Source of the DNA: Choristoneura fumiferana
Taxonomy: Eukaryota > Arthropoda > Insecta > Lepidoptera > Tortricidae
Assembly: GCF_025370935.1 (NCBI RefSeq)
Contig: NC_133492.1
Location: forward strand, 13,194,510-13,258,509
Length of the DNA: 64,000 bases
Direction of reading: 5' to 3'
Within the stretch, counting starts at the first letter, position 1. Each line of letters starts with the position of its first letter. Of the stretch, positions 25,301-33,485 are shown piece after piece. Below the pieces are notes generated by a model. That model made no database searches. It saw nothing but the letters and a program-made list of their open reading frames with translations, and was not told where the DNA came from. Made by a program: the position numbers and the translations under genes.

Positions 25301-28300
25301 TATTGAATAATGTTTTCCCATCGTATTTTGTCGGAATATTGGTATTTATCATACTTTCTCAACTAGCTGACTGAAGTTTACTTAAGCTAATTGAGAAATC
25401 AAGATACGAACTGTTCCGACATTATTCACTACAACTTAGGTTATATTTAAACAATTTTGTATGTACGACGCGAACTAAAACTTTGAGATTACTTGGACTA
25501 GACAAACCAGTTTCAAGTGACAGGAAATCGGCGCTCCATTCTGACCGGTAGGCCTATCAGCTATCGGCTAAAATGCAATGTTATACCTAGTGCAGTATAT
25601 TGCTAGCATAAATAACTATAAGTATTAAGTTTTCTAGTCTTCAAACGGAGCAAGAAAATGGAAGCACGTTGTATGCAGAATGGATGGATGGAATGCGATA
25701 GATAGGTAGATTAAGAATAAAAAATTTTCAACTCTCATATCAGATTTATGAGACTTGGGTCCCCGTATGCCGATGTAGTATAGACTGAACTGAACTATGT
25801 AGAAATGTAAGGTCAAGTTGATGACGGAGGACCAATAATTTTTGAGCTGGTCACGATTTGAATGGGTCCTGACTGTTGAACTTTAAATCAGCTACTTGAC
25901 AGTTCTACACCACTACAGCTGCAGTGTAGCCTACAGCAAAGAAATGGGCATATACATACATACATACGCTCGAAAAACATAACCCTCCTTTGGGCAGTCA
26001 GGCAAAAAGGATTGCAGTAGTATTAAAAATATGCAAGTGTGTAGGAGATATCAATTACTCGAAGTAACATGATACTTGACCACAGATCTAGCTCAGACTA
26101 GTATCCCTTACAAGATCTTATGAATGGTTAAATTAACGAGATTTCGCTTTTACTGAGCAATGAGTGAAAAGTAGTTGTTACAATACCAAAATATAACCTA
26201 ATATTCTTCTAATCGTACACACTTTTAAACAACAAACCTTTCTCATTTTTCAACGAAAACATCCGTGAAATTTACATGACAAAACATAAATACTTAATTG
26301 TTTTTAAAGCAGTAATAAATGAGAATAGATAAGACAACTACTTATTATACATTATATTATTAGGCCTAACTGTATTCTTAACCAAGTTTTAAATATGGCT
26401 TCGCCTGCGTGATAATTTTTCTTTCAAAGTTATAACAATTCTTTCTTTTATTTAATAATAATTCACTAATAATTCTTAACAAAAATATCATAAGTACCAA
26501 ATAAAAATCAGGGAATTTTTGTCCAACTACTTTTTAACTAGCTCTGGTAGGTTTGTTAGGCTCCCCATTTTAATTAAAAAAAAAACTATAGTATCTAATT
26601 CCCAAAAACTTTTAGGCAAGAACAGTCCTCATCACATCATCGTGTGACAATTAGTCATTTATAAAAAGGGGATTCAGCTATTTCGTCACAGTATAAGTAA
26701 TGGAAAATTTCGTGCTCATTGTAATTGGTCCAAATCGTAGGTGCGACAAAAAAATGGAATTTTGCTGCTCTCTAAAAGTGTTACCCGGGGCGGGCCGCCC
26801 CCCTCGCTTCCACTACTGGCCATAGCATAGGAAATTCTTCCGCAAAGAAGAAGCCATGGGCAAGAGCTAGTCTAACGTAATTTTAAATTTTATTCATCAA
26901 TACCATGACAGACAGAACTTGACTAATGTAATGAGTGAATATCAATGATGGCCCCTGCGAGAGGCATACTAAATAGCAACCTTGAATTGAGAATTTTAAT
27001 TACACATAATATGATAATATTTGGGTAAGATTAAATAAATACTTCCTCATTATATTATATTTACACTAGCTTTTGCTCACGGTTTCGCCCGCGTGGAATT
27101 CGATTTTCGCGCGCTGTTCCCTCGGGAACTGTGGATTTTTTCGGGATAAAAAGTAGCATATGTCACTCTCTGGCCCATAAACTATCTCTATACCAAAAAT
27201 CACGTCGATCGTCACTCCGTTTCGACGTGAAAGATGGACAAACATACACACAAACACACACACTTTCGCATTTATTATATTAGTATGGATATGGACTTAT
27301 CACAGTTATGAACAGGTTAGTAAATGTAACTATTGTTGTGTGGAAAAAGTGACAATTTATTGAGTTTTTTTTTTATTGATTATGCTTGTTTATTTAGATT
27401 TTCAATACAATACATTGACTCTTTATTGAACACCACATACCTAGCTCGTGACCAGCTCAAAAATTCTTAGCACCTAATGGGTCCCGACTGTTAAGTTAAG
27501 TTAGCTACTTAACAGAGTTCTAGACCACCATGTCCATGTCTTGTTATCTTCTTTTTAGTATTTTTTGATGCAGTCGGGTTTTTTTAAACAGGCAGTTTGG
27601 TGGCTACTTTACATTAGTGATGTGATGTACAATGTCAATAGAAAAGTTTTTTTTATTGAGTTTTCAGATGCATTTTGGAGTTCCTATACATAGATATAAC
27701 TTTGAGACTTGGATAGTTTGTATAGCAAATCAATAATGTTAGGTAGCCACCAAACTGCCCACTTGATAATGGGGTATCATGACACTGGCGCGCAGCACTA
27801 TGGCACGCGGCACACACTCAGAGTTTACTAATGTTTCGGCGAATAACGTTTGGCAACCTGTTTCATTTCGCAACTTTTCATTTCCCAACTGTTTAATATT
27901 TCTGAAACTGTAAATATTTCAGGATTTTTGTAAAACTAACCTAACCTAACCTAAAGGGTTATACACTATGGCCCTGATATAAATCCTGAAATATTTACAG
28001 TTTTAGAGTTTGCGAAATGAAAAGTTGCGAAATGAAACAGGTTGCCAAACGTTACGTTGCGAAAAGGCAGTACTCGCACACAGCCTTATTGCCTTATTTT
28101 TATACTGGGATGTTACATAGTTTCTGCAGGATAGTGATAAACGAAATCTTCACAGACGGAATCAGGTAAAGTCTACCTTATAACATTAGTAAGGATGGAA
28201 GGTAAACTGAAATTACCTGACCTTTAGGTTTAATAGTAAGATGGTAAGTGGTGGTGGGTATTGTGAAAGGTAAGTTTAAAGTAGACTCAATCTGAAGTGG

Positions 28301-29971
28301 TGGTTATTTATTATTTTTGGCTAAAATTTCATTATAAAATTATTTTTGTTAGAGTAGTTTTGATTATCTTATAGAATTTTTGGCAAGGCATGTGTCATAA
28401 TTGGTCTCGAAAGTATTTATTGGTGGTCATTACATAGCTAAAATGTTATATTTTTTAAAAGCTCTTTTTTTAACTTGTTATGTAGTTTTATGCTTGTTTA
28501 GTATTATAAGAGTCAAATTTTGTCCACTTTCTGCAATTGGATTCACATGAAATTTAGTCAATAAAAAAATAGTGTTGAGAGTGATATTTTTCAACATGTA
28601 TTACCTTGAGAAGAGTTAATAGTTTAAATATATTTTGAAGTAGGTAATTAATTATTAGCACTTTCAATGTCAAGTCAAACTATTTTATTTGTTCTAGCAT
28701 GATTGAAATGACAGATGCCAAACTGACAGAACTAGAGTCCCTCCTGCTGTTACGCAAACTATAGATACATTTGCATGTGCTAAAAGTGGCAATAGGATTT
28801 TTTGTTTTTTAAAATATAATTTATTCAACACTTGGAGTGTCACTTTGCGACTGAAGAATAATCTTGCAAATTAATAATAAATTTGTTTATTTTACCGCTT
28901 TTATTTTTACTGATAACCCTCACCTCTAGCAATTGCGGCCTATTGAAACAACATCGTAAGGGTGTTCATTAAAGAATGTAAGTTAATATAACACAGTGCC
29001 TATGCAGTAACTTAACAATTTGCTAGCAAATTTGAGTTCAAATATTAGAACAATCAGCAGTTTTAATGTGATTTCATTTTTTTAAACATTATAATCTATG
29101 TTGGAAAAAATAAAAAATGAGTTACCGCCTCACAAAGTTACATAATCATCATGTGTCATTTGAATCATCTTAGAACAAAACGTCAGCCTAATTCGTTAAC
29201 CTTCTAAGTCCATTAGGACTAAGTTTACAGGTCATTGAGAAAACTGCATAAAATCTTTAATTGTTAACTAATCAAAATTTTGAAAATACCGTTTGTAGCT
29301 ATGACTAAACTTGATATTTAAAGATATAATTAACAGCATATCTTACATAAATCACAGGAAGTTAATAAAAATGAGTATTTAGCAGGTTTTCGTGTTGAAG
29401 GTTAACGAATTAGGCTGACGAAATAGAATATAAAACGTAAAGTTAGTTTGAAACATGTCACAACATGTTCTTATGCTATACCTACTGCCTGGCATATATT
29501 ATTTGTTATTGAAGTTCTAAAGAATAGTGTCAATGAGGCAATTCAATGCAAGAAGTTTATTTTTATTTAAACTGACAAAAAAATGGAGGTTCTCAAGTTC
29601 ATGTGTAATATATAATTTTTTTATGTCACCATTTTTATTGGTTGTTTGTTGTTTTTGTAATAAATGTTTAATGTTACGAGAACAAAATTGTAGAATGTTG
29701 CAGCTTATTTATTCAATACAATTACAAACATGGTTGTGTCAGTCATGGAAACCTGTGTTCAGTGTAAAATCGTTCTTAAAGTAAGATTGGGTATCAGCTA
29801 ACGTCTAAAGAATGACTGCAAGGTGTAAAAGTTGATAAACTTACTGATATCAGTTATAGGTGCTTTTGTAACATATCCCTTGAGATGACCACAGTCCGAG
29901 TCATCCAGCAGTTCAGGGGTCTCGGGCAAACCCGCGATCACGAAGTAATCCGCCACCCTTTTTTCATCCAT
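7322..29971 (-). CDS. Crag: DENND4/Crag homologue (Rab GEF), 14 N-terminal coding exons, C-terminus not in window
   Basis: Exons on the minus strand, all with matching phases: 29971-29845, 20996-20832, 18447-18208, 17363-17276, 15194-15035, 14496-14305, 13001-12900, 12188-12016, 11319-11228, 10280-10159, 9342-9231, 8851-8763, 8035-7871, 7541-7322. They join to about 682 residues. Start MDEKRVADYFVIAGLPETPE; an acceptor at 30011-30012 implies a 5' UTR intron. Residues 1-206 form the MABP domain (CFLCIRRGRDRAP, YEGKERL, ITYRRA, DVFLCYKKS). 207-324 is uDENN (SVPLFCLPMGATLELW, SICLLSRWPFSDTF). 325-487 is cDENN (LGPDNCLLLLALAITEQKIL, FPFQWQCPYIPLCPL, GVDSRFFDLYEPP). 488-682 is dDENN (RIQEAFLRFMAVTLQGYRSY, MFTRFIEERSFV, FFDECIERV). 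Family knowledge: Drosophila Crag and vertebrate DENND4 proteins activate Rab10/Rab11 in polarised secretion and bind calmodulin. The last donor (GAC G|GTAAAT at 7321) is my choice. The PPR-like and C-terminal half is not seen below 7322. Introns are large (intron 1 is 8.8 kb) and full of repeats. Confidence 0.93.
8145..8313. mobile_element. short TIR element flanked by TA
   Basis: Ends CCGTAAACTAAGGTTTC and GAAACCTGAGTTAACGG are inverted copies with two mismatches and are bordered by TA on both sides. An inner inverted pair AGGAGGTTCATCG / CGATGAACCTCCT is present. The outermost bases match the element at 37474. It sits in Crag intron 12. Confidence 0.65.
8318..8762. other. Crag intron 12, no further feature seen
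   Basis: AT-rich intron sequence with no coding signal. Intron 11 (8852-9230) is similar. Confidence 0.5.
9496..9779. mobile_element. palindromic MITE interrupted by another MITE
   Basis: Outer arms CGTCGGTGATACTGCAATAC (9496) and its reverse complement ending at 9779 match without mismatch over 28 bases. The match continues past an insert: after CGCGTAAC the left arm resumes at 9661 with GCATTTTCCATAAGGTA, pairing with TACCTTATAGAAAATGC on the right. The interruption is the element 9526-9658. It lies in Crag intron 10. Confidence 0.8.
9526..9658. mobile_element. nested TA-flanked MITE, CAGATAG ends
   Basis: Ends CAGATAGTTCAACTCAAGT and AACTGAGTTGAATTATCTG, flanked by TA on both sides, consistent with a Tc1/mariner-type target duplication. 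It splits the arm of the 9496-9779 palindrome and is therefore the younger of the two. It shares its first bases with the element at 10374. Confidence 0.75.
9890..10130. mobile_element. retroposon fragments: LINE/SINE tail and tRNA-like SINE piece
   Basis: 9890-9935 holds GCTGGGCATAGGCCTTCT, a diverged copy of the lepidopteran retroposon tail also found at 55122. 10040-10130, read on the minus strand, has a B-box-like AGTTCGATACC inside a tRNA-like stretch and ends 30 bases from the Crag exon 10 donor. Both pieces are short and diverged. Confidence 0.45.
10374..10890. mobile_element. TA-flanked TIR element, CAGATAG ends
   Basis: Ends CAGATAGCGCGCGAGTTGAA and its reverse complement (TTCAACTCGCGCGCTATCTG), both bordered by TA. 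About 517 bases, no coding frame. The shared CAGATAG start and TTCAAC block link it to 9526-9658. It lies in Crag intron 9, so this family flanks exon 10 on both sides. Confidence 0.75.
11320..12015. other. Crag intron 8: AT-rich tract and CA microsatellite
   Basis: Contains a T/A-rich tract at 11700-11735 followed by GGGTACAATAACATAATG, a possible antisense retroposon tail, and a (CA)8-like microsatellite near 11977-11992. No coding signal. Confidence 0.45.
12541..12770 (+). mobile_element. LINE C-terminal fragment (WRPR..RWTEDL motif)
   Basis: Frame 1 reads LLEWRPRKGFRNVARQPARW then TEDLVRVAGKDWMRK. This is the C-terminal end of a lepidopteran LINE whose antisense copies occur at 46836, 52621, 62955 and 63677. 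It ends in a (GAA)n-type tail before Crag exon 8 (its intron 7). Confidence 0.75.
13090..13210 (-). mobile_element. retroposon 3' end, antisense, poly-T start
   Basis: Poly-T at 13085-13093 and the reverse complement of a GGGCGACGGTAATCACTTA type sequence with AACGAGCAGACGGTTCAC. The sense form appears at 22815, 37750, 41835, 43215 and 63945. This is a widespread lepidopteran LINE 3' end. Confidence 0.65.
13308..13423. mobile_element. near-perfect hairpin MITE (GGGCTACTACGAA family)
   Basis: Arms of about 46 bases begin GCAGGGCTACTACGAAACTC and pair with a single mismatch around a 24-base AT-rich loop. This is the cleanest copy of the family in the window. Other copies are at 5373-6079, 20457, 21664, 33793, 51206, 57769 and 60190, with halves at 17457, 22052 and 53216. 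Confidence 0.9.
13826..14285 (-). mobile_element. CR1/Jockey-like LINE 3' end, antisense
   Basis: On the minus strand a frame from about 14285 to 14115 reads SFTIHSVKLWNDLPLSLRES then PSVASFRESLKK and stops. This is the classic C-terminus of CR1/Jockey LINE reverse transcriptases (LWN.LP.S.R...S...FK..L). The 3' UTR continues to 13826 and ends in (TGTA)n. Its 5' truncation point lies about 20 bases from the donor of Crag exon 6 (14304). Confidence 0.85.
14644..14880 (-). mobile_element. RTE-like LINE C-terminal fragment, antisense
   Basis: Minus-strand frame: RVVKRAYLGQPSGRKPVGHP then RYHWRDKVLKDL, SWQELAQDHKAWR and EAKTYFGLL. This is the same C-terminal architecture as the copy at 3290 (RYRW.D.V..DL...W...AQDR..WR). 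It sits in Crag intron 5. Confidence 0.8.
15380..15640. repeat. GC-rich block with inverted repeats
   Basis: A CG-rich island in AT-rich intron 4 sequence, with inverted pair GCGTCCACTCGTTG / CAACGAGTGGAC and a local hairpin GCGCGTGGCAACCACGCGCG. Probably a diverged MITE; the family is not recognised. Confidence 0.45.
15722..15790 (+). mobile_element. SINE 3' end fragment
   Basis: TAGTACAAGCTTTGCTTAGT followed by GTGTGAAGTGTCCCATGATA and T-rich sequence. Same 3' end as the fuller SINE at 36225-36450. Confidence 0.75.
15791..16967. other. Crag intron 4, nothing recognised
   Basis: AT-rich. A tRNA-like B-box (reverse complement of TATCGAACT near 15846) may be another SINE remnant. No coding signal. 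Confidence 0.45.
16968..17194 (+). repeat. dispersed repeat (CCCCGACGCAAAAAGAGGGG family)
   Basis: Contains TAACTCCTGACGCAAAAAG, AAACGGGTAGACCGATTTGA, TTTAGACATGTTTCATCAAA and TTTTTGTTGGTCAGGTTATT in the fixed order seen at 35939-36188, 39254-39430, 39583-39807 (reverse) and 61023-61465. Common lepidopteran interspersed repeat without coding capacity. Confidence 0.75.
17512..17594. mobile_element. 83-base palindromic element
   Basis: Arms GAGGCCGTATTGCCTAACGT and ACGTTAGGCGATAAGGCCCTC with two mismatches. Short MITE-like hairpin. A half hairpin of the GGGCTACTACGAA family is adjacent at 17457-17490. Confidence 0.6.
17870..18065 (+). mobile_element. tRNA-like SINE
   Basis: Leader TTTTTGTATTTTTTATTTCA, then a tRNA-like part with TATAGCACGCAGCACGG and a B-box GGGCTCGATTC (one change from consensus), then the tail CTTTCTGTGCATCTATAT. 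Same family as 4543-4823. Confidence 0.75.
18640..18755 (+). mobile_element. LINE C-terminal fragment
   Basis: Frame EERNSLPAGAFPDRYNLIVL then KSRVIGHLLSKRAPF and stop. This matches the usual end of a lepidopteran non-LTR reverse transcriptase ORF (WN.LP...FP..YN...FK..V...L). Located in Crag intron 2. Confidence 0.7.
19173..19302. mobile_element. short TIR element
   Basis: Left CTGTTTACATTAATCCAGTA and right TACTGGAAAAATGTAAACAG are inverted with few mismatches and extend about 35 bases. Flanks read GACC and TTGG; no target duplication recognised. Confidence 0.6.
19607..19719. mobile_element. hairpin element
   Basis: Outer ends CACCGCTAGCACGCGCG and CGCGCGTGCTGGTG, inner stem GCTCAGTGCGTCCTT / AGGATGCACTGAGC. 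Fold-back MITE in Crag intron 2. Confidence 0.6.
20457..20581. mobile_element. hairpin MITE (GGGCTACTACGAA family)
   Basis: Arms start GCTACTACGAAATTTGAAGT and pair with ACTTCGATTTTCGAATTTCG at the right. It splits a GC-rich repeat: GCCGCGCGGGCGCC at 20428 recurs intact at 20757. Confidence 0.75.
20632..20726. mobile_element. palindromic MITE, ACCCCCACACTAGCG ends
   Basis: ACCCCCACACTAGCGTCTTT and AAAGACGTTAGTGTGGGT are inverted ends of a 95-base element, 106 bases from Crag exon 2. Confidence 0.7.
21071..21284 (+). repeat. dispersed repeat (ATAAATGCGAAAGTTTG type)
   Basis: Runs from TATTATAAATGCGAAAGTTT through CCGATTTAGATGAAATTC and ATCCCGGAAAATTGCATAG to GACGGAGTCGCGGGTAACAG. Other copies: 27063 (reverse), 49131, 53171, 55375, 56961 (reverse). 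I believe this type has been called Helitron-like (LEP1) in Lepidoptera, but I do not verify Helitron ends here. Confidence 0.6.
21664..21778. mobile_element. hairpin MITE (GGGCTACTACGAA family)
   Basis: Arms GAAACTCGAAGTTCGTGTCG / CGACACGAACTTCGAGTTTC with the usual AT-rich loop. The left end has lost the first dozen bases. Confidence 0.8.
22052..22300. repeat. dispersed repeat pair with 51410-51640, next to half hairpin
   Basis: A short half hairpin (GGGGTTACTACGAAATTCGA) is followed by ACTTTTTTCGAGTCG, TTTAGAATTCGAATG and AGTTTCATGAACCGTGGCA. The same order, also after a GGGCTACTACGAA element, is seen at 51206-51640. The two units were probably mobilised together. Confidence 0.6.
22308..22480. 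mobile_element. truncated Harbinger-like MITE joined to SINE fragment
   Basis: 22308-22426 is the left end and most of the GGGGCTGTTTCACCATCC element (full copies at 25014, 39952, 58483, 62641). Its last 17 or so bases are replaced by an antisense SINE piece with the B-box complement ATCGAACCCAGG (22441) and leader remnant. Confidence 0.75.
22665..22890 (+). mobile_element. tRNA-like SINE followed by LINE 3' end
   Basis: 22670-22795: TGGTGTAGTGGTATAGCACG, B-box GGTTCGATTCC at 22719 and the CTTATTTTTCTGG tail. 22815-22890: GGGCGACGGTAATCGCTTAC, GCTCGTTT and an A8 run, the poly-A 3' end of a common lepidopteran LINE. Confidence 0.75.
22900..24840. other. Crag intron 1, nothing recognised
   Basis: AT-rich sequence. 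23359-23400 (CTAGCTGTTCGTACCCAGCG) may be an end of the ATAAATGCGAAAG-type repeat. No coding signal. Confidence 0.45.
24841..24935 (+). mobile_element. retroposon 3' tail
   Basis: GCAATAAAGAGTTATTGTAT followed by TGTATT repeats, typical of a LINE or SINE 3' end in Lepidoptera; only the tail is recognisable. Confidence 0.45.
25014..25154. mobile_element. Harbinger-like MITE, copy 2, TTA target duplication
   Basis: Palindrome with arms GGGGCTGTTTCACCATCCGT, 141 bases, flanked by TTA at 25011-25013 and 25155-25157. Three-base TWA duplications and G-rich ends fit PIF/Harbinger MITEs (Tourist type). Confidence 0.85.
25160..27060. other. Crag intron 1, nothing firm
   Basis: 25842-25925 (GAGCTGGTCACGATTTGAAT, GGGTCCTGACTGTTGAA) resembles 27450-27530, a diverged repeat pair. 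(CTTT)n microsatellite at 25205-25220. No coding signal. Confidence 0.45.
27063..27291 (-). repeat. dispersed repeat (ATAAATGCGAAAG type), antisense
   Basis: From CTAGCTTTTGCTCACGGTTT to ACTTTCGCATTTATTATATT AGTATGG; the inner part has GGGATAAAAAGTAGCATATG and CACGTCGATCGTCACTCCG. Very common lepidopteran element type. Confidence 0.65.
27591..27759. mobile_element. TIR element, GGCAGTTTGGTGGCTAC ends
   Basis: GGCAGTTTGGTGGCTACTTT and GTAGCCACCAAACTGCC bound 169 bases with no coding frame. Superfamily not assigned. Confidence 0.7.
27834..28064. mobile_element. fold-back element with telomere-like loop
   Basis: Arms contain AACGTTTGGCAACCTGTTTC / GAAACAGGTTGCCAAACGTT and TTTCGCAACTTTTCATTTC / GAAATGAAAAGTTGCGAAA. 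The loop holds CTAACCTAACCTAACCTAA (27936-27954), 3.5 units of the insect telomere motif. Relatives at 54641 and 61180. Confidence 0.8.
28100..29180. other. Crag intron 1, nothing recognised
   Basis: AT-rich. 28107-28195 is a short diverged piece of the ATAAATGCGAAAG-type repeat (CAGACGGAATCAGGTAAAGT). No coding signal. Confidence 0.45.
29181..29420. mobile_element. 240-base TIR element
   Basis: Perfect 23-base inverted ends, CGTCAGCCTAATTCGTTAAC at the left. AT-rich, non-coding interior. Single copy in the window. In Crag intron 1, 425 bases from the first coding exon. Confidence 0.75.
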
Positions 29972-30019
29972 TATTAATGGAGTTCCAACTACCCTTGAAA
30001 TATGGTGACACTACAAAAA

Positions 30020-31030
30020 CAAACCAGAAAAAATATTACTAAAGTACGATACTTCGGTCATACAAAAGCGTAATAAAAAAACATCGAAACGAGCATATTG
30101 CAGTGTTATTCGACCGTTGAAACAACCAATAACATGAATAAAATAACAAACTATGAAGGTTGTTGCCAAAAACATGGTTCGAAACCTTAGAAGTGAATAC
30201 GTACATATTATTGTTACTTGTAAGCTTTTGATAACGTGTCGTACACGAAGTAAACATTCTCGTTCTTCCTATTAACCATTAACAACTTATTGCGTTTTGA
30301 TAGAACCATTCACTGATTAAATAAAATAAAACACAGGTGCATCGCAAACGTCATTTTTGCTTTTCAGATTGGACGACTAATCGTGGAGTCGAGTGGAGTG
30401 AAGTTTGCGTGGGATCTCTATGACAGCTCGAGTATTTTTCGTACTCGTATTTTGTACTTGGGAACGTTTCCCACATATTCCAGAATTTTGAAACTGTAGG
30501 GACAAAAATGGTGTCTAAATTAATTTTACATTTTTTTTAACAGAAAACGCTAAGCGTTCTGATGTATACCACGTACACTATCGAATATTTAATGATCTTA
30601 AAAGCCAAGAATCCATTATTTGATTTATGCTACAGATTGTACAGGATTATATGAAAAAAAAACATTCGCAACGGGTTGACTGTCGTTTTTAAAGGGAGCT
30701 ATTAGAAAGTCTGGGTATAAAGTCCGGTTTACAATTAATTTTTGGTGTGTTGTGATGCTCTCTGTCTCTCTCTATGCTTGTGATATGGGACACAACACAA
30801 ACCGTCACAACACCATCAAGTGAGATTGAGGCCAAACGTAAGCCTATTTTATTTATATATATAATGCATCAGATAAATAAATAAGAATGCAACCATAGAA
30901 GTAAAATGTATGCGACCGATACCGTTCTGAGGGCTTCTGAGAACCTTTTATTTTACATGCTATAGTTGTATTTTTTAATTTTATTGATTTTTATTTAAGT
31001 ATATAAATTAAAAATGAGTAAAAAATATTT
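30020..31030. other. region upstream of Crag coding exon 1; no gene seen
   Basis: A pyrimidine-rich acceptor at 30011-30030 implies that the Crag 5' UTR exon and promoter lie in or beyond this interval, but I cannot place them. AT-rich, with a short (TC)n stretch near 30766. Confidence 0.45.
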
Positions 31031-31039
31031 AGAAACTTT

Positions 31040-31350
31040 TTTGTTTGTAGCTGTTGACACCTGATTACCTTGGTCTTGACGAAGATTTTACTTTATGCAC
31101 TAGAGCATAAAAAGTTTTTTTATATCGCCTAGATCCAGTATAAATACCAACTTTACGAGCATATGAAGTGAAAAACTCTTTACAATAAAGTTCAACAGGC
31201 AAAGCCTATTACGAAAAAATATCGGCGAGTCTTCTCATGACCACGACCACCTGCAATGCGGTCGAAACGTCAAGGTAAATTCTTAGCGTGTTATGTCCCA
31301 TTTGATATTTAACTATGAGTGAAAATCACGAAAGATTAAAACATGAAAAA
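31040..31350 (+). mobile_element. retroelement end with GAAACGTC motif (Penelope-like?)
   Basis: Carries CCACGACCACCTGCAATGCG followed by GTCGAAACGTCAAGGTAAAT and TTAGCGTGTTATGTCCC. The same order occurs at 42876-42948 and 46760-46835. The GGTCGAAACGTC motif recalls Penelope-like elements, but no reverse transcriptase is present. It ends about 10 bases from the UTP15 polyadenylation signals. Confidence 0.4.
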
Positions 31351-31356
31351 AGGCGT

Positions 31357-31376
31357 TTTATTTCTTGTCTTTTATT
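31357..31376 (-). terminator. UTP15 polyadenylation signals
   Basis: Minus strand: AATAAA overlaps the stop codon (31376-31371) and a second AATAAA-type hexamer follows about 13 bases later (AAATAAAACG). The 3' UTR must be very short. Confidence 0.6.
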
Positions 31377-33485
31377 AAACATCAATTACAATTTCTTTTA
31401 GAGCTTTAGTAGATGGCGCAAGTGTCTCGTTTAAATCTAAAGAACTTGCCGCTGATCCTGCCTGCGCTCCAGAGAGCAACAAGCTGATTGCTCCTTCTAG
31501 TTCACTCACACTTTTGCACACCTCAATCTCATCATTCACTTTTTTAGCTATGTTTTCATATAAAAATTGATTATCTTTCGATAACTGGTGGATTTGATTG
31601 CCAAACACATCTACAATGACATTCAAAACATCAATAATGGTCCTGTTAAACTTTGCGTCGCCTAAATGTTTCCGTGTAAATATAAATAACATTCTGATTT
31701 GGTAATCATCCAGACCTGACATTGCCGGGTGCAATACATTTCTTTTAAGCAATTCTTGTAGCAAAGCTGCAGCTCTAATTGGATACTTTTCAGAATTTTT
31801 CAATGCATTAGAAAGTGCCCTTGTGTATTCTAACTTTCTTAAGCATTTATCCATTTTCGGCTCTTTGGCAATCCGAGTTTTAGTTACTGTTATGTCCACA
31901 TTAGCATTGGGAACTACATCAGCTGCAAATTTGTAGATGCCCTTTTTCTCTACAGTCTTTTTAGTTTTGGAATGTTCCCGTTTGCTGATAGATATGACAC
32001 CATCTACCATTCCAACTGCAAGAATATCATCGTTATCTGATATAGCCATACTAAGAATAGCATTAGGGAAATCTATGTTGTGAACAACATTGAATGTAGA
32101 AATGTCATAGATCTTGAGATGTCTATCCAAGGAAGCAGAGATCAGTCTGCTGTTGTTGCTGGAAAGTCGCAATGATGTAACAGTTTTGTGGTGCTGTGAA
32201 ATACAAGATAGTAGCTTCCCTCCATTGAAAATGTCCCATACTTTGACTTCTGTGCCTCCAGCACTTATGAAAATACCACCTGATGGCAGGAAGAGTGTGG
32301 ACTCCACTGGTTCTCCATGGTTTACCGTAAGTACAGTCTCATTTGACCTGCAGTCATACAGTTTGAGTGTATTGTCATAGCCACCTGATAGGATGATTTC
32401 TGGAGAGATGGGGCTTGTGGCTCCTGCTCGAACATAGTCTGTGTGTTCTGAGAAACTAGCAATTCTTGCTTCGGTGGCTATGTCCCATATCCCAACTGAT
32501 TTGTCATCTGAACAACTAAGGACTTTTGTTTGGTCTTTTGTAAAGTAAGTCCTGTGGACCTGAAAGTATAAAACAAATATTTGTTTAAAAGTACATTTCT
32601 GATTTTTTTGAAATACAATAAGCATTACTTCCCCCAAATTCAAAATTGTATAAAAAAACAGTCCTCATTTGGTGTAATCTATCTATATTAACATTGGCAA
32701 AATTCATCTTGCTAAAAGAGTGCCAGACAGTCACAAAAAAAAGTTTTTTTTAAACTTTGTTGATGGCCAGTAACTTACCGGTCCAGTATGTCCTGTGAAT
32801 ACCCTGAGTACATTCTTAGACTGGACATCAAACAGTTTCACAACAGCTTCCTCACTCCCAGCCACAAGCAAGCGGCCATCACGTCTGAACGAAGCACCAT
32901 AGGCTCCTTGCACAAATTGGGAAAGGTTTTTAGCAACTACCTTAGTTATTGGGTCATATATCTGAAAACATAAATAAAAGAAGTTAGTAAAGTATGTTAA
33001 TACGTTATAATAATAATAATAATAAATTCATTTATTTCGGGCAACTTGGCCCATACAATAAATACCTTACAGACTAACATACATATTTATAATCAAAAAT
33101 ATTTAAAACTAATTTGGTGACAAAACGGCGTGACCCCGTTGAGTCACCGTCCCCGACGTCGCATTCATCTGTTATATCACACAGTAAAAGAATAACACTC
33201 ACTTGAACTCTCACGGAGCATGTTGCGGCAAAATAGTAGGGCTCCACAGGGCAAAAATCCAAGTAATCGATAGCCCCGTATTCTTTGACGAGAACTGGCA
33301 ACTAAAACACCATGTACAATAAAATTAGTGTTGTTGATACCCACAGTTAAATTAAGTAATGACACAACCTATAACAAACTTACTCCAAGTTTCTTCCAGT
33401 AAAGAGAATCCTGTGTTACTGCTGATGTAGATGACAAGAATAAAGACTTATTTGTTTTCTTAAAAGGAAAGGAAACTTTAGCCAT
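31375..33485 (-). CDS. UTP15: UTP15 homologue, U3 snoRNA-associated WD40 protein, complete
   Basis: Four exons: 33485-33384, 33301-33203, 32961-32779, 32559-31375, all with GT-AG borders and exact codon phase. They join to 522 residues (human UTP15 is about 518). The start MAKVSFPFKKTNKS leads into DSLYWKKLGLPVLVKEYGA, the family's N-terminal signature. Seven WD40 blades span about residues 60-310, with visible blade ends VKLFDV, VGIWDI, LKLYDC, VKVWDI, LKIYDI and the diagnostic GRLLVAGSEEAVV and GEPVESTLFLPSGG. Residues 350-500 are the helical UTP15 C-terminal domain (RALSNALKNSEKYP, LLQELLKRNVLHPA). Family role: t-UTP/UTP-A subcomplex of the nucleolar small-subunit processome, needed for pre-18S processing and optimal pre-rRNA transcription. 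Intron 2 holds a LINE tail. It is transcribed towards Crag and divergently from OXA1L. Confidence 0.95.
33008..33165 (-). mobile_element. LINE 3' end with (AAT)n tail, antisense, in UTP15 intron 2
   Basis: (TAA)7-like run followed by TTCATTTATTTCGGGCAACT and TGGCCCATACAATAAATACC. Similar antisense ends at 2685 and 55296. Confidence 0.55.

Noticed and set aside
31040..31350. UTP15 3' UTR extension
   Set aside because: The sequence is a dispersed repeat shared with 42.9 and 46.8 kb, and polyadenylation signals overlap the stop codon.
32114..32380. 88-codon plus-strand frame within UTP15
   Set aside because: Antisense shadow of the WD40 exon.
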